Made by a program: the position numbers and the translations under genes. A stretch of DNA of 64,000 nucleotides from an uncultured Oscillospiraceae bacterium (GTDB lineage Bacteria; Bacillota; Clostridia; Oscillospirales; Oscillospiraceae). Below, piece by piece: positions 18,726 through 28,353 of the stretch; within the stretch, counting starts at the first letter, position 1, and the number at the start of each line of letters is the position of its first letter. The stretch is taken from assembly GCA_947631865.1 (NCBI GenBank), contig CANRNF010000002.1, positions 28,984 to 92,983 on the forward strand. Reading direction: 5' to 3'. The notes beneath the pieces were generated by a model. The model searched no databases. It saw nothing but the letters and a program-made list of their open reading frames with translations, and was not told where the DNA came from.

Positions 18726-19889
18726 TCACCAGTAAGGCTTCCAATCCCGGGTATAGCGGGTCAGGGCCTCCATGTAGAAGTAGTCGCCCCAGCTGACGCA
18801 CTCGTCCACGCCCTCCTGGGTGCAGGTGTTGTAGGGGCTCTTTTTGCTGTAGGTGCCGTGGCGCACAAGGCCGATACCGGCGGGGCCCTCTTTGACCGCG
18901 CACAGGCTGGAGACGCTGGAGAGCATCTGCCCGGCCAGGGTGCGGAACGCTTCCGCCTCGTCGGGGGAGACGAACTTGGCCGCCTCCAGCAGGCCGCAGG
19001 CCACGATGGAGGCCGAGGAGGAGTCCCAGGGCTCGTCGTCGCCGGTGGTGAAGGTCATGTCCCAGTAGGGGATCATGTTGGCCGGCAGCTGGTCCAGGTA
19101 ATAGGCCAGCACCCGGCGGAAGGCGTCCAGATACTCCGGCCGGTGGGTGTAGGTGTAGCTGATGGCCGTGCCGTATACGCCCCAGGCCTGGCCCCGGGCC
19201 CAGCAGCTGTCGTCCTTGTAGCCCTGGCAGGTGACGCCCCGGACGGGCGCGCCGGTGACCGGGTCCATAAAGAAGGTGTGGTAGGTGCTGCCGTCGGGGC
19301 GGATGGAGTTGGCAAGGCAGGTGGCCACATGCCTATGGGCCAGGTCGGCGTAATGGCCGTCGCCGCTCACGTCCGTGGCCCAATAAAGCAGGGGCACGTT
19401 CAGCAGGCAGTCGATGATATACCGGTAGTTGTCGGCGGCGCCCAGCGCCCCCCAGGCCTGGATGAAGCCGCCCTTCTCCTGGAAACGGGAGCAGAGCTGG
19501 TCCGCGGCCAGAAGGGCCGCTTTCTTCGCCTTTTCAGAGCCGGTGAGCTTATAGGCGGACACGCAGCTGAGGCTGTAGAGAAAGCCCATGTCGTGGTGGT
19601 CCACCTCGATCTTGTTCTCGATGCGGTACAGGAAGCTGTCCACCAGGTGCAGGGCGGCATCTTTAAAAGCCTCGTCGCCGGTGTGCTCATAGGCAAGCCA
19701 TATCTCCCCCGGCCAGAAGCCGCATGTCCACTGGACGTTGTCGCAGGCGGGGTAGATGTCGTTCACGCTGGAGTGGTTCTGGCAGCGGTCGGTGAAAAGG
19801 GGCAGGTTCTGCCGCACAAGACCCACCGCCGTGTCCAAGGCCTGGGCAGCCTGGGCGCGGGTGAGCGGGGAAATGTCAAAAGTTTTCAT
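18726..19889 (-). CDS. GH88 unsaturated glucuronyl hydrolase
   Basis: The 387-aa product matches the usual GH88 length of 370-400. It hydrates the C4-C5 double bond left by polysaccharide lyases and releases the unsaturated uronic acid. HHDMGFLYSLSCVSAYKLTG places one catalytic Asp at residue 100 and NYRYIIDCLLNVPLLYWA the other at 160; the 60-residue spacing agrees with the Asp pair of Bacillus UGL. CWARGQAWGVYGTAISY and DSSSASIVACGL are further family signatures. No signal peptide, so it acts in the cytoplasm on oligosaccharides brought in by the adjacent ABC transporter. Confidence 0.92.
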   Translation of the reverse strand: MKTFDISPLTRAQAAQALDTAVGLVRQNLPLFTDRCQNHSSVNDIYPACDNVQWTCGFWPGEIWLAYEHTGDEAFKDAALHLVDSFLYRIENKIEVDHHDMGFLYSLSCVSAYKLTGSEKAKKAALLAADQLCSRFQEKGGFIQAWGALGAADNYRYIIDCLLNVPLLYWATDVSGDGHYADLAHRHVATCLANSIRPDGSTYHTFFMDPVTGAPVRGVTCQGYKDDSCWARGQAWGVYGTAISYTYTHRPEYLDAFRRVLAYYLDQLPANMIPYWDMTFTTGDDEPWDSSSASIVACGLLEAAKFVSPDEAEAFRTLAGQMLSSVSSLCAVKEGPAGIGLVRHGTYSKKSPYNTCTQEGVDECVSWGDYFYMEALTRYTRDWKPYW

Positions 19890-19970
19890 GGCGATCCCTC
19901 AAAAAAGGGGCGGGGACATGGGGCAGCTATTGAAACCGCCGCGTGCCCCCGCCGGGTAGTTAAGTTGATA

Positions 19971-20840
19971 TTACCCCTTCAGGCCCGTGGACGCAATACC
20001 CTGCACGAAGTATTTCTGCAGGGACAGGAACACGATGAGCACCGGTATCAGCGCGATGACCGACGCGGCCATGATGAGGCCGTACTCCGCGGAGTACTGG
20101 CTGATGAACATGCGAAGGCCGATCTGGATGGTCTTCAGCTCGTTCTTGGTGAGGTAGATCAGGGGCCCCAAAAAGTCGTTCCAGGTGTTGACGAAGGTGA
20201 AGATCACCAGCGTGGACACCGCGGGCAGCGACAGGGGGAGCATGATCTTGGCGTAGATGCCGTACTCGGACAGGCCGTCGATACGGGCCGCCTCGCACAG
20301 CTCCGTGGGCACGCCCTCATAGAACTGCTTCATCAGGAACACGCCGAAGGCGGAGAAGGCCTGCAGCAGGATGATGGCCAGGTGGGTGTTATTGAGGTGC
20401 CAGGCCCGCATCATCATGAACTGGGGCACCATGTACGCCTGCCAGGGCACGGCGATGGTGGCGATGTAGCCCAGAAACAGGATGTTCTTGCCCCGGAACT
20501 GGAGCTTCGCAAAGGCATAGGCCGCAAAGCTGGAGGTGAGCACCTGCAGGAAGGTCACCACCACCGTCAGGAAGGCGGTGTTCTTGATGAAGGTCAGCAG
20601 GGGGATCTTGGTCCAGATGTCTATGTAGTTCTGGGGCCGGGGGTTGGAGGGTATCCACTCGATGGGGAAGGTGAACACGTCCTTGTTCATCTTGAAGGAC
20701 GCGGAGATCATCCACACGAAGGGGACCAGCATCAGCGCGGCGATGAGGATGAGCAGGATGTAGATGAACGTCATCGCGATGGCGTGGTTGCGCCTGCGGG
20801 AGCTGTTTTTGATCATTGCGGTCGGTTCAGACATTTTCAC
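19971..20840 (-). CDS. Carbohydrate ABC transporter permease, MalG/YtcP type (CUT1)
   Basis: The 289-aa membrane protein has about six helices. The EAA loop is ELCEAARIDGLSEYGIYAKIMLPLSLPAVSTL, and it ends YFVQGIASTGLKG, the characteristic C-terminus of CUT1 MalG-type permeases. It forms a heterodimer with the permease upstream, 13 bp away. No ATPase gene is present in the locus; CUT1 systems of Clostridia commonly share a genomic MsmK-like ATPase encoded elsewhere. Confidence 0.93.
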   Translation of the reverse strand: MKMSEPTAMIKNSSRRRNHAIAMTFIYILLILIAALMLVPFVWMISASFKMNKDVFTFPIEWIPSNPRPQNYIDIWTKIPLLTFIKNTAFLTVVVTFLQVLTSSFAAYAFAKLQFRGKNILFLGYIATIAVPWQAYMVPQFMMMRAWHLNNTHLAIILLQAFSAFGVFLMKQFYEGVPTELCEAARIDGLSEYGIYAKIMLPLSLPAVSTLVIFTFVNTWNDFLGPLIYLTKNELKTIQIGLRMFISQYSAEYGLIMAASVIALIPVLIVFLSLQKYFVQGIASTGLKG

Positions 20841-20853
20841 ACATCCTCCTTCC

Positions 20854-21765
20854 TCAGTTGTCGCCGGAAGCGCCCTTGAACTGGATGAGGGTTATGATCA
20901 GCACCAGGATGAACAGGACCATGGAGATGGCGCTGGCATAGCCGTACTTGGGCGTATTCACGAAGGCCACGTTGTAGATGTCGTACACCAGGGTGATGGT
21001 GGCGTTGCCGGGACCGCCCTGGGTGATCATGTACATCTGGTCATATACCTTGAAGGAGGAGATGGTCAGCATGATGACCACGAAGAAGGTGGTGGGGCGG
21101 AGCTGGGGCAGCGTCACGTTCCAGAAGGTGTGCCACCGGTTGGCCCCGTCCAGGCTGGCCGCCTCTTTCAGGTCCGGGTTGATGCCCTGCAGGCCCGCCA
21201 GGTATATGACCATGTAATAGCCCATGTTCTTCCACACGCTGAACAGGATGACGGTGATCATGGCCGTATCCTTGCCCGCCGCCCAGCGGGGCAGATTCTC
21301 CACGCCCAGGCGGGACAGGATCATGTTGATCGGACCCATGGAGGGGCTGAAGATCATATTCCACACCGCGGCCACCGCCACCAGCGAGGCCACGTAGGGG
21401 AAGAAGGATACCGTGCGGAAGAAGTTGCGCAGCTTCACGTTCTGGTTCAGCAGGATCGCGAGGCCCAGGGAGCATATCAGCGTCAGCGGTACCGTGCCCA
21501 GGGAAAAGACGATGGTGTTGACGAAGGCCTTTTTGAAGACCCTGTCGCCCAGCAGGTCCTTGAAGTTCTGCAGGCCGATGAACTCGATGTCATGCACGCC
21601 GTCCCACTTGCAGAAGGCCAGGGCGATGGCGAACACCATGGGCACCAGGGTGATGACGCAGAAGCCGATGAAGTTGGGAGCGATGAAGCTGTAGGCCACC
21701 AGGTTGCTGCGCAGGGCCTTTTTGCTTTTTCGTTTTACCGCCAGTTGGGTGTTATCTCTTGACAT
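20854..21765 (-). CDS. Carbohydrate ABC transporter permease, MalF/YtcQ-partner type (CUT1)
   Basis: The 303-aa membrane protein has a cytoplasmic basic N-terminus (KRKSKKALRSN), then YSFIAPNFIGFCVITLVPM and six helices. The EAA loop is LKEAASLDGANRWHTFWNVTLPQLRPT, and the end reads TLVYDIYNVAFVNTPKYGYASAIS, typical of the MalF-type subunit. It is second in the operon after the binding protein. Confidence 0.93.
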   Translation of the reverse strand: MSRDNTQLAVKRKSKKALRSNLVAYSFIAPNFIGFCVITLVPMVFAIALAFCKWDGVHDIEFIGLQNFKDLLGDRVFKKAFVNTIVFSLGTVPLTLICSLGLAILLNQNVKLRNFFRTVSFFPYVASLVAVAAVWNMIFSPSMGPINMILSRLGVENLPRWAAGKDTAMITVILFSVWKNMGYYMVIYLAGLQGINPDLKEAASLDGANRWHTFWNVTLPQLRPTTFFVVIMLTISSFKVYDQMYMITQGGPGNATITLVYDIYNVAFVNTPKYGYASAISMVLFILVLIITLIQFKGASGDN

Positions 21766-21800
21766 AGGCGACCTCCTGACATGTTTTCAGGAAATGGAGA

Positions 21801-21828
21801 GCGGGACGGGCGAATACGCCCGCCCCGC
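21801..21828 (-). terminator. GC-rich hairpin between binding protein and permease genes
   Basis: GCGGGACGGGCG and CGCCCGCCCCGC pair (one mismatch) around AATA in the 97-bp gap. There is no T-run on the minus strand, so it more likely stabilises the 3' end of a binding-protein mRNA than terminates. Such stems commonly give excess binding protein over permease. Confidence 0.5.
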
Positions 21829-21862
21829 CTGATAAGTTACCGCAGAAACGTTTAGGTCACGA

Positions 21863-23128
21863 TCAGCCGTTCAGGATGTCCTGGACCTGCTCGTTCATGT
21901 TGGCGATGCCCTCGTCCACGGTCTCAGCGCCGGTCATGATGGCGTCATGCTCGGTGTTGAGGACGGTCTCGATCTCGCTGGCCTTGTCGGTCAGAGGCAT
22001 CTCCAGATACACCGCCACGGTGTTCAGAGCCTCCACGGAGGCCTCGTCATCGGGGAAGCCCGGGGTAGCGGCAATGATCTGGTTGATGTCGGGGGAGCTG
22101 ACGGCGGGGAAGGTGCCGGTGCCGGCCAGGATGGCGGCGGCCTCAGCGGAGGCGCACCAGTCGACGAAGTCGATGGCCAGATCCTTCTTCTCGGAGTTGA
22201 CGTTGACGGCAAGGCTGGTCACGGTGCCCAGGGTGGTGCCGGCCTCGACCCCTTCGGGATGGGGATACTTGACCATGCCGAAGTTGACGGGCTCCACGCC
22301 GTTGGCCTCGGCCTCGGCGTTATAGGTCTGCAGGGTAGCCAGGAACCAGCTGCCCATGTTGCACATGGCGGCCTGGCCGTTCTCGAACACGCCGCTGTAG
22401 TGAGCGCCGCTGGTCTTGGCCTCGCCGTAGTCCATGACGATGCCGTCTTCCTGCTCAGCCAGGACCATCTCGTAGTAGGGCTTCAGGAAGTCATAGGTGC
22501 CGTCGATGATGGAGTGCTCGCCATCCAGGATGCCGAACAGGGTCACGTCGGAGCGCCAGGTGTGATAGTGGTTGCCGTAGACCTTCTCGGCGCCCTCGCC
22601 GGAGGTCATCTGGCGGGCCAGCGCGTCGAACTCCTCCATGGTCATGTCGTTGGTGGGATAGTCAACGCCCGCGGCGTCGAACAGGTCCTTGTTGTAGAAC
22701 AGGACCCAGAAGTCGGACCGGAAGGGAACGGCGTAGAAGTTGCCGTCAGCGGCGGTCAGCTGCTCCAGGATGCCGCCGAAGCTCTCCACGGGGGTGGTGA
22801 GGTGGTCGTTCATGGGCTCCAGAACTTCCAGGTTGATCAGGTTGGCATAGCCGGGGATGTCCTTGATGGACAGCACGTCCAGCTCGCCGTTGCCGCCGGC
22901 CAGCTGGGTGGCCAGGCTGGTCATGTAGTCGGTGGAGCCGAGGTCGACGATCTCGATCTTGACGCCCTCATGGCTGGCCTCATAGCCGTCGGCCAGGGCC
23001 TGCCAGTAGGCGGTGGACTCCAGGTCCCACAGGGCCCAGGTCAGGGTCTCCTCCTCCGCGGCCATCGCGGGGATCGCCAGGGAGAAGCACATCATCAGAG
23101 CAAGGACAAGAGCAAGAAGTTTGCGCAT
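21863..23128 (-). CDS. Carbohydrate ABC transporter substrate-binding protein (family 1)
   Basis: The start chosen is the ATG at 23128, 9 nt after a GGAGG; the ATG at 23137 would touch that site. The 421-aa product has signal peptide MRKLLALVLALMMCFSLAIPAMA/AEEE and no lipobox Cys at the cleavage point, so as in the amino-acid transporter the binding proteins of this organism seem not to be classical lipoproteins. ESTAYWQALADGYEASHEGVKIEIV and GNFYAVPFRSDFWVLFYNKDLFDAAGV are family-1 solute-binding motifs. It leads the leftward operon and is the likely receptor for rhamnose/uronate oligosaccharides. Confidence 0.92.
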   Translation of the reverse strand: MRKLLALVLALMMCFSLAIPAMAAEEETLTWALWDLESTAYWQALADGYEASHEGVKIEIVDLGSTDYMTSLATQLAGGNGELDVLSIKDIPGYANLINLEVLEPMNDHLTTPVESFGGILEQLTAADGNFYAVPFRSDFWVLFYNKDLFDAAGVDYPTNDMTMEEFDALARQMTSGEGAEKVYGNHYHTWRSDVTLFGILDGEHSIIDGTYDFLKPYYEMVLAEQEDGIVMDYGEAKTSGAHYSGVFENGQAAMCNMGSWFLATLQTYNAEAEANGVEPVNFGMVKYPHPEGVEAGTTLGTVTSLAVNVNSEKKDLAIDFVDWCASAEAAAILAGTGTFPAVSSPDINQIIAATPGFPDDEASVEALNTVAVYLEMPLTDKASEIETVLNTEHDAIMTGAETVDEGIANMNEQVQDILNG

Positions 23129-23282
23129 GGTGTTCATCCTCCAATTAAAATGTATTTTGCCGGCAGGCATGCCCGCCGACCCTTTCTGGTCTGATTTTAA
23201 TGTATGATTGTGATAAAAAGGCATGGTATTTTTCAAGAAAAACCATATAATTTTTACGGTTTTGGTCCATTATTCCTGAAAA

Positions 23283-23311
23283 CATATAATATTTCTCGCA
23301 AAACATGTAAA
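23283..23311 (-). promoter_or_regulatory. Candidate promoter of the leftward transporter/GH88 operon
   Basis: On the minus strand TTTACA (23311-23306), a 17-bp spacer and TATATG (23288-23283) lie in the AT-rich patch, about 150 bp before the binding-protein start. The -10 match is moderate. Confidence 0.4.
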
Positions 23312-23378
23312 ATTTCCGTTTCACCAAAACGCACGGTCGGAACGGGGACCCATTTTGTGCGCTTTGCGCAAGTTTTCC

Positions 23379-23408
23379 TTGACAGGGCGAGAGATGGTGG
23401 GATACCAT
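23379..23408 (+). promoter_or_regulatory. Candidate promoter of the YesM/YesN-rhamnose operon
   Basis: A perfect TTGACA at 23379-23384 is followed after 18 bp by TACCAT (23403-23408; 4 of 6). It is about 40 bp before the kinase start, giving a short leader with GAGGGGAGGG as ribosome binding site. Confidence 0.5.
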
Positions 23409-23448
23409 AAATTTAATAGATACGCCGGGAGAGGGGAGGGACGCCGCT

Positions 23449-25257
23449 GTGGAAAAAGGCAGAAGGATGCGCCGGGGAAGCATCCAGCGGCGGGTGCTCC
23501 TGCTGGCGCTGGTGTTCACCCTCTTGGCGGCGGCGGTCATCGCCGTTGGCAGCGCCAGGGTGATGGCGGCCCGGCTGGAGAGCACGGCTTTCCGCTCGGC
23601 GGAGTACGCTCTGGAGACTGCCTCCTCTGCCGTCCGCAGCGGGATAGACGAGGTGGACTCTCTGGCCGCCTGGTGCTCGGCGGATCCCTCCATCCGCACA
23701 TGGCTTTTGGAGGGCGGCAGCCAGTCGAGAAAGCAGAACGTGTACATCACCCTCACGGGCAAGTTCAACTCCATGCGGGCGGCGCCCTATTTACAGCACT
23801 TCGTCCTCTTCAGCGCCGACGGCAGCTACATGAGCTTCGGTACCTACAGCAGCCAGGTCGCCGTGAATCTGGGCAGCGAGGAGGCCCGCGCGTCCCTGCC
23901 CGGCTTCGGAGAGGAGGAAAGCTGGCGGCAGATCGTGTCCGACCCCCTGGTGCTGGCCAGCCGTGCGCCGGACAGCATCCCCATCGTCCGGGCCCTCACC
24001 AACGCAAACGGACACATGGGCCGGGTCTGCATCGGCGTGTCCCCGTCCCTCATCACCGACGCCCTGCGCACCATCAGCCTCACCGACGGCGGGCGGCTCT
24101 ACTGGAGGATGGGGGGCATGCTCTACGCGGTGGAGGAGGGAAAGCTCACCCAGGCGGAGCCTATGACGGACTTGGAACCGTATGCCATGCGCTCCGACGA
24201 GACCCTCTCTCCCGACACGGAGCTTTTTAAGACGGAGCGGGACGGGCAGGACCTCTATATAGTGAGCCGCCCGGTGGGGGTGCATGACCTATATCTCGTG
24301 GAGACCATGCCCCGGCCCGTGTACGCCGGCATGGTCGGCGCGCTGTTGTCGCCCGCGGCGGCCAGCTTGCTGGTGATATTCCTCCTGGGCGTGGTGCTGG
24401 CGGCGATGCTCCATAAGCAGGTGGCCGAACCGGTGGTGGCCCTGCGCCGCCGGATAGAGCGTATCAGCGCCGGGGACTTCACGGTGGACCCGGATATCGA
24501 GTGGAACAACGAGATGGGGGACATCGGCCGGGGCCTGAATCAGGTGTCCCGGAGCATCACCGCCCTCATGGACAAGCGCATCGAGGACGAGAAGCAGAAG
24601 CAGGATATGGAATACCGTATGCTGCAAAATCAGATCAACCCCCACTTCATCTATAACGCCCTCAACAGCATCAAGTGGATGGCGGCCATCCAGCACGCCC
24701 CCGGTATCGAGGAGATGGTGACGGCCCTGTCCCGGCTTTTGAAGAGCGTTTCCAAGGGCAACGAGCGGCTGGTGCCGCTCTATGAGGAGTTCGCGCTGCT
24801 GAACGACTATTTCACCATCGAGCAGTACCGCTACGGGGGCACCATCACCCTGGACGTGGACTACATCGAGGACGAGGCCCTGGCGAGGGAGTGCCTCATC
24901 CCCCGGTTTACCCTCCAGCCCCTGGTGGAGAACGCCATCTTCCACGGTATCGAGCCCAAGGGCCGGGCCGGGGAGATACGCCTCACGGTGACCCGGGAGC
25001 GGGAGAGCGGGGACGTGCTGCTTAAGCTCCACGACGACGGCGTGGGCATGACGGCGGAGCAGGCGGAAAAGGCTCTTTCCGAGCCCAGCCCCGAGGAGGC
25101 GGCAGCCAAGTTCCGCCATGTGGGCATGTGGAACGTCCACAGGCGGCTGCAGTATATCTTCGGGGAAGCCTATGGCCTGGCCATTGAGAGCACGCCCGGC
25201 GTGGGCACCACCGTCACGGTCCGGCTGCCTGGCCGGGAGGGGGAGGGGAGAGAATGA
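23449..25257 (+). CDS. YesM/LytS-type sensor histidine kinase
   Basis: The GTG start follows GAGGGGAGGG. The 602-aa product has one membrane helix near residues 17-35, an extracellular sensor of about 260 residues, a second helix (about 297-320), a HAMP domain (VVALRRRIERISAGDFTV), and the HisKA_7TM-like core with phospho-acceptor His399 in QINPHFIYNALNSIKWM. The ATPase part has LVENAIFHGIEPKG and DDGVGM. This family senses extracellular glycans and signals to an AraC-type regulator; the regulator gene overlaps by 4 bp (ATGA), so they are translated together. Confidence 0.92.
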   Translation: MEKGRRMRRGSIQRRVLLLALVFTLLAAAVIAVGSARVMAARLESTAFRSAEYALETASSAVRSGIDEVDSLAAWCSADPSIRTWLLEGGSQSRKQNVYITLTGKFNSMRAAPYLQHFVLFSADGSYMSFGTYSSQVAVNLGSEEARASLPGFGEEESWRQIVSDPLVLASRAPDSIPIVRALTNANGHMGRVCIGVSPSLITDALRTISLTDGGRLYWRMGGMLYAVEEGKLTQAEPMTDLEPYAMRSDETLSPDTELFKTERDGQDLYIVSRPVGVHDLYLVETMPRPVYAGMVGALLSPAAASLLVIFLLGVVLAAMLHKQVAEPVVALRRRIERISAGDFTVDPDIEWNNEMGDIGRGLNQVSRSITALMDKRIEDEKQKQDMEYRMLQNQINPHFIYNALNSIKWMAAIQHAPGIEEMVTALSRLLKSVSKGNERLVPLYEEFALLNDYFTIEQYRYGGTITLDVDYIEDEALARECLIPRFTLQPLVENAIFHGIEPKGRAGEIRLTVTRERESGDVLLKLHDDGVGMTAEQAEKALSEPSPEEAAAKFRHVGMWNVHRRLQYIFGEAYGLAIESTPGVGTTVTVRLPGREGEGRE

Positions 25258-26519
25258 TCCGGGTATATCTTGCGGACGACGAGCCCCTGGTCCTCATCGG
25301 GATGCAGGGAATATTGGACTGGTCCAGCCTGGGCTATGAGATCGTGGGCACGGCCTCCAACGGCGCGGACGCCCTGCGGGACGTGGAGGCCCTCCACCCG
25401 GACATCGTGATCACGGACATCATGATGCCCCTGATGGACGGGCTGGAACTGGCGGAGACCTGCCGGAAGAGGGATCCCACCCTGCCGGTGTTCATCATCC
25501 TCACCAGCTACGAGCAGGTCGACTACATGAAGCGCAGCATCCGATTTGGGGCTGTGGAGTATCTGAACAAGATGGACCTGACGGCCCAGAGCCTGCGGGC
25601 GGCATTGGAGCGGGCCCGGAAGGCCGTGGAGAAGGAGATGGTCCTGCGGGCGCCGGCGGCGCCGCCGGCGGGGAGCGTGGATATGTACCGGGAGCGGTTT
25701 TTCCTGCAGCTCTACGGCGGCTTCTTCACGGAGCGGGAGACCTTCGACCGGGCGGCGGAGGAGCTGAGCCTTACGTTCGACGCGCCCTTTTACACCGTGG
25801 CGCTGGCGGAGCTTCAATGCTCCGATGAGGAGACGGCCCGGTCCCCCGGCCTGAGCGCCGGCGTCACCGGCATGGCGGCCAAGACCATGCCCCGGTATAT
25901 GCCCTGCTGGGTGACCGGGCTGGATCTGCGGCATTTTTCCGTGCTGATCCCCCTGCAGGACCGGCAGGGCCTGACGGAGCAGCTAAGGCCCGTGCTGGAG
26001 AAGACGGGGGAGATACTTTATAAGTATTTCAGCACGCCCCTCTATTGGGTGGTGGGCCCGCCGGTGGCGGACATCCTGCAAGCCGGCCGGAGCCAGCAGG
26101 CGGCCATGGACGCCCTGCCCCTGCTGGGGGCGGCGAGGCCGGTATGCTTCTGCCCGGAAACTCCCGCCGGTTCCCCTGACAGCCGGACGCGGCTGGTGGC
26201 CCAGGCCCAGGAGTATATCCGCCGGAACCTGAATAAGCGCCTGTCCCTGAACGACGTGGCCTCCGCCTTCAACTTCAGCCCCAACTATCTCAGCCAGATG
26301 TTCTCCCAGAACGGGCGGAGCTTCGTGGAGTTCGTCACCAGCGCCCGCATCGAGGCGGCCAAGCACCTGATGGCATCCACGGACATGAAGATATACGAGA
26401 TCAGCGAGCGGGTGGGCTTTGACAGCGCCTTCTATTTCAGCAAGGTGTTCAAGAAGCTGGAGGGCGTCAGCCCCCGGGAGTATATGAAAAAGCTGAGGGA
26501 TCAGGTCGATGATACGTGA
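25254..26519 (+). CDS. YesN-type response regulator with AraC DNA-binding domain
   Basis: The 421-aa product has an N-terminal receiver with phospho-acceptor Asp55 in DIVITDIMMPLMDGLEL and Lys in EYLNKMDL, a middle region of about 170 residues, and a C-terminal pair of AraC helix-turn-helices (LSLNDVASAFNFSPNYLSQMF and EISERVGFDSAFYFSKVFKK). It is phosphorylated by the overlapping kinase and probably activates both glycan operons. Its 3' end overlaps the heparinase-like gene by 11 bp. Confidence 0.93.
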   Translation: MIRVYLADDEPLVLIGMQGILDWSSLGYEIVGTASNGADALRDVEALHPDIVITDIMMPLMDGLELAETCRKRDPTLPVFIILTSYEQVDYMKRSIRFGAVEYLNKMDLTAQSLRAALERARKAVEKEMVLRAPAAPPAGSVDMYRERFFLQLYGGFFTERETFDRAAEELSLTFDAPFYTVALAELQCSDEETARSPGLSAGVTGMAAKTMPRYMPCWVTGLDLRHFSVLIPLQDRQGLTEQLRPVLEKTGEILYKYFSTPLYWVVGPPVADILQAGRSQQAAMDALPLLGAARPVCFCPETPAGSPDSRTRLVAQAQEYIRRNLNKRLSLNDVASAFNFSPNYLSQMFSQNGRSFVEFVTSARIEAAKHLMASTDMKIYEISERVGFDSAFYFSKVFKKLEGVSPREYMKKLRDQVDDT

Positions 26520-28332
26520 ACTTCTGGAAAAGAGCGCCTGGACGGCCCAAAAGCCCCGCCTGGCCCCGGCCGTGGGGAGCGGGGCGTGGAAGGCGCTCCC
26601 GGCTGCGGAGCGAATGCTCGCGGCGGGGGACGAGGCGCTGCGCACGGCAAAAAAGCCGCCCATATTGCCCTTAAAGCTGTGGCTGGCCTATACGGAGCGG
26701 GGCGACCGGACAGGTTATGAGACGCCCTACTTCGCCCGGCGGCGGACGCTGTGCGATCTCGTGATGGCGGAGTGCGTCTCCGGCCGGGGGCGGTATATCC
26801 CCGCCATCGCGGACTATCTGTGGGCCATCTGCGAGGAGAGCGCCTGGCAGCTGCCCGCCCACAACGTGTACGTGAGAGACACGCCGGCCCTTCCCCTGCC
26901 GGACATAAAGCGGCCGGTGGTTGACCTGTTCGCCGCGGAGACGGGGGCCACGATGGCGCTGGCCCGCTTGCTGCTGGGCCGTGAGCTGGACAAGCATGCC
27001 CCCGGACTGGCCGGGCGGGTGAGGGGTGAGGTCCGCCGGCGGGTGCTGCGGCCCTATCTTAACGACCACTTCTGGTGGATGGCGGACACGGATGATCCCA
27101 GGGACAAGCCCGTGTGCAACTGGACCCCCTGGTGCACCCAGAACGTGCTGCTGGCCGCGGCGGCGCTGCTGCCGGCCCGGGCATTGCCTCCCTATGTGAA
27201 CAAAGCGGCGGCGGGGCTGGACAGCTTTCTTGCCGAATATGGCCAGGACGGCTGCTGCAACGAGGGGGCCCAATATTACGGTCACGCGGCGCTGACGCTT
27301 TATAGCGCCCTGGAGCTTATGTGCCAAATGGCGCCGGGGGTGTTGGACGACCTGTGGAAGGAGCCGAAGCTGCGCCACATGGCGGAGTACATCGTACATA
27401 TGCACGTGGCGGGGCCTTACTATCTCAATTTCGCCGACTGCAGCCCCCTGGCGGGGCGGCGGGGCGCGCGGGAATATCTGTTCGCCAAGCGGGTGGGCAG
27501 CGAGTCCCTGCGGACCCTGGCGGCTATGGATGCGGCGGAGGAGGCCCGGGAAAACCCCGCGGACAACTCCGGGGGCATCAGCCTCTATGAGCGCATCCAG
27601 ACCGCTTTCGCGGAGGAGGAGATGCTGGCCGAGGCGGAAGAGCATAAGGGCCGGCCCATCCCCGCCGCGCCGGATATATGGTACCCCAGCGTGGGGGTGC
27701 TCTCCGTCCGGCGGGGGGCCTATATGCTGGGGGCCAAGGCCGGCTGCAACGACGACAGCCACAACCACAACGACACAGGCAGTCTCATCCTCTATAAGGA
27801 CGGCCGGCCCCTGCTCATCGACGTGGGCGTGGAGAGCTATACCGCCAAGACCTTCAGCGACCGGCGCTATGAGATATGGACCATGCAGTCCAGCTGGCAC
27901 AACCTGCCGGAATTCGACCCGGCGGGCGGGCAATACCAGCAGCTGCCCGGCCCGGACGCCCGGGCGGAGCATGTGGAGGTGGACCCGGACCTTTCCGGCA
28001 TATCCATGGACATTGCCGCGGCCTATGGGCCTGTACCGGGGCTGGGGAGCTACCGCCGGCGGATGGCCCTTGACGCCTCGGGTCTTACAGTAGAGGAAGC
28101 CACCGACTATCCGGGTGCTGTCGCCCTCAGCCTCATGAGCGCCGAAAAGCCGGAGGCAGAGGGAGATACCGTCCGCTTCGGGACGCTGGGCCAGGCCGTG
28201 GTGCGCGGCGCGGACCGCATCACATGGGAGGCGGTCCCTGTCCGGGATGAGCGGCTGCGGGCGGCCTGGCCGGAGACGATCTACCGGACGCGGATATATT
28301 TCACCGGCAAAGTGAAAGTGGAAGTGCGTTAA
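26509..28332 (+). CDS. Heparinase II/III-like protein, putative intracellular uronate lyase
   Basis: The 607-aa product has no signal peptide. An N-terminal (alpha/alpha) toroid part carries CNWTPWCTQNVLLAAAALL and CCNEGAQYYGHAALTLYSALELM. The C-terminal beta part has the Hepar_II_III signature CNDDSHNHNDTGSLILYKDG followed by RPLLIDVGVESYTAKTF. Members cleave uronate glycans by beta-elimination, leaving unsaturated ends, which is the substrate GH88 of the divergent operon needs. Cytoplasmic location implies that it acts on imported oligosaccharides. Exact substrate is unknown; clustering with rhamnose genes suggests a rhamnose-glucuronate glycan. Confidence 0.85.
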   Translation: MIRELLEKSAWTAQKPRLAPAVGSGAWKALPAAERMLAAGDEALRTAKKPPILPLKLWLAYTERGDRTGYETPYFARRRTLCDLVMAECVSGRGRYIPAIADYLWAICEESAWQLPAHNVYVRDTPALPLPDIKRPVVDLFAAETGATMALARLLLGRELDKHAPGLAGRVRGEVRRRVLRPYLNDHFWWMADTDDPRDKPVCNWTPWCTQNVLLAAAALLPARALPPYVNKAAAGLDSFLAEYGQDGCCNEGAQYYGHAALTLYSALELMCQMAPGVLDDLWKEPKLRHMAEYIVHMHVAGPYYLNFADCSPLAGRRGAREYLFAKRVGSESLRTLAAMDAAEEARENPADNSGGISLYERIQTAFAEEEMLAEAEEHKGRPIPAAPDIWYPSVGVLSVRRGAYMLGAKAGCNDDSHNHNDTGSLILYKDGRPLLIDVGVESYTAKTFSDRRYEIWTMQSSWHNLPEFDPAGGQYQQLPGPDARAEHVEVDPDLSGISMDIAAAYGPVPGLGSYRRRMALDASGLTVEEATDYPGAVALSLMSAEKPEAEGDTVRFGTLGQAVVRGADRITWEAVPVRDERLRAAWPETIYRTRIYFTGKVKVEVR

Positions 28333-28353
28333 AGCATTCAGGAGGGAAGACAA

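Larger units (their letters stand above)
23129..23448. promoter_or_regulatory. Divergent intergenic region between transporter operon and two-component operon
   Basis: About 320 bp, strikingly AT-rich at 23,200-23,330 against GC-rich neighbours. It holds at least one promoter in each direction, listed separately. YesN-type regulators bind such divergent regions, so this is the probable control point of both operons. Confidence 0.6.

Noticed and set aside
18858..20879. 673-codon plus-strand frame over GH88 and the permease
   Set aside because: Opposite to two well-supported genes, no domain, and low-complexity Gly/Asp/His/Val-rich translation.
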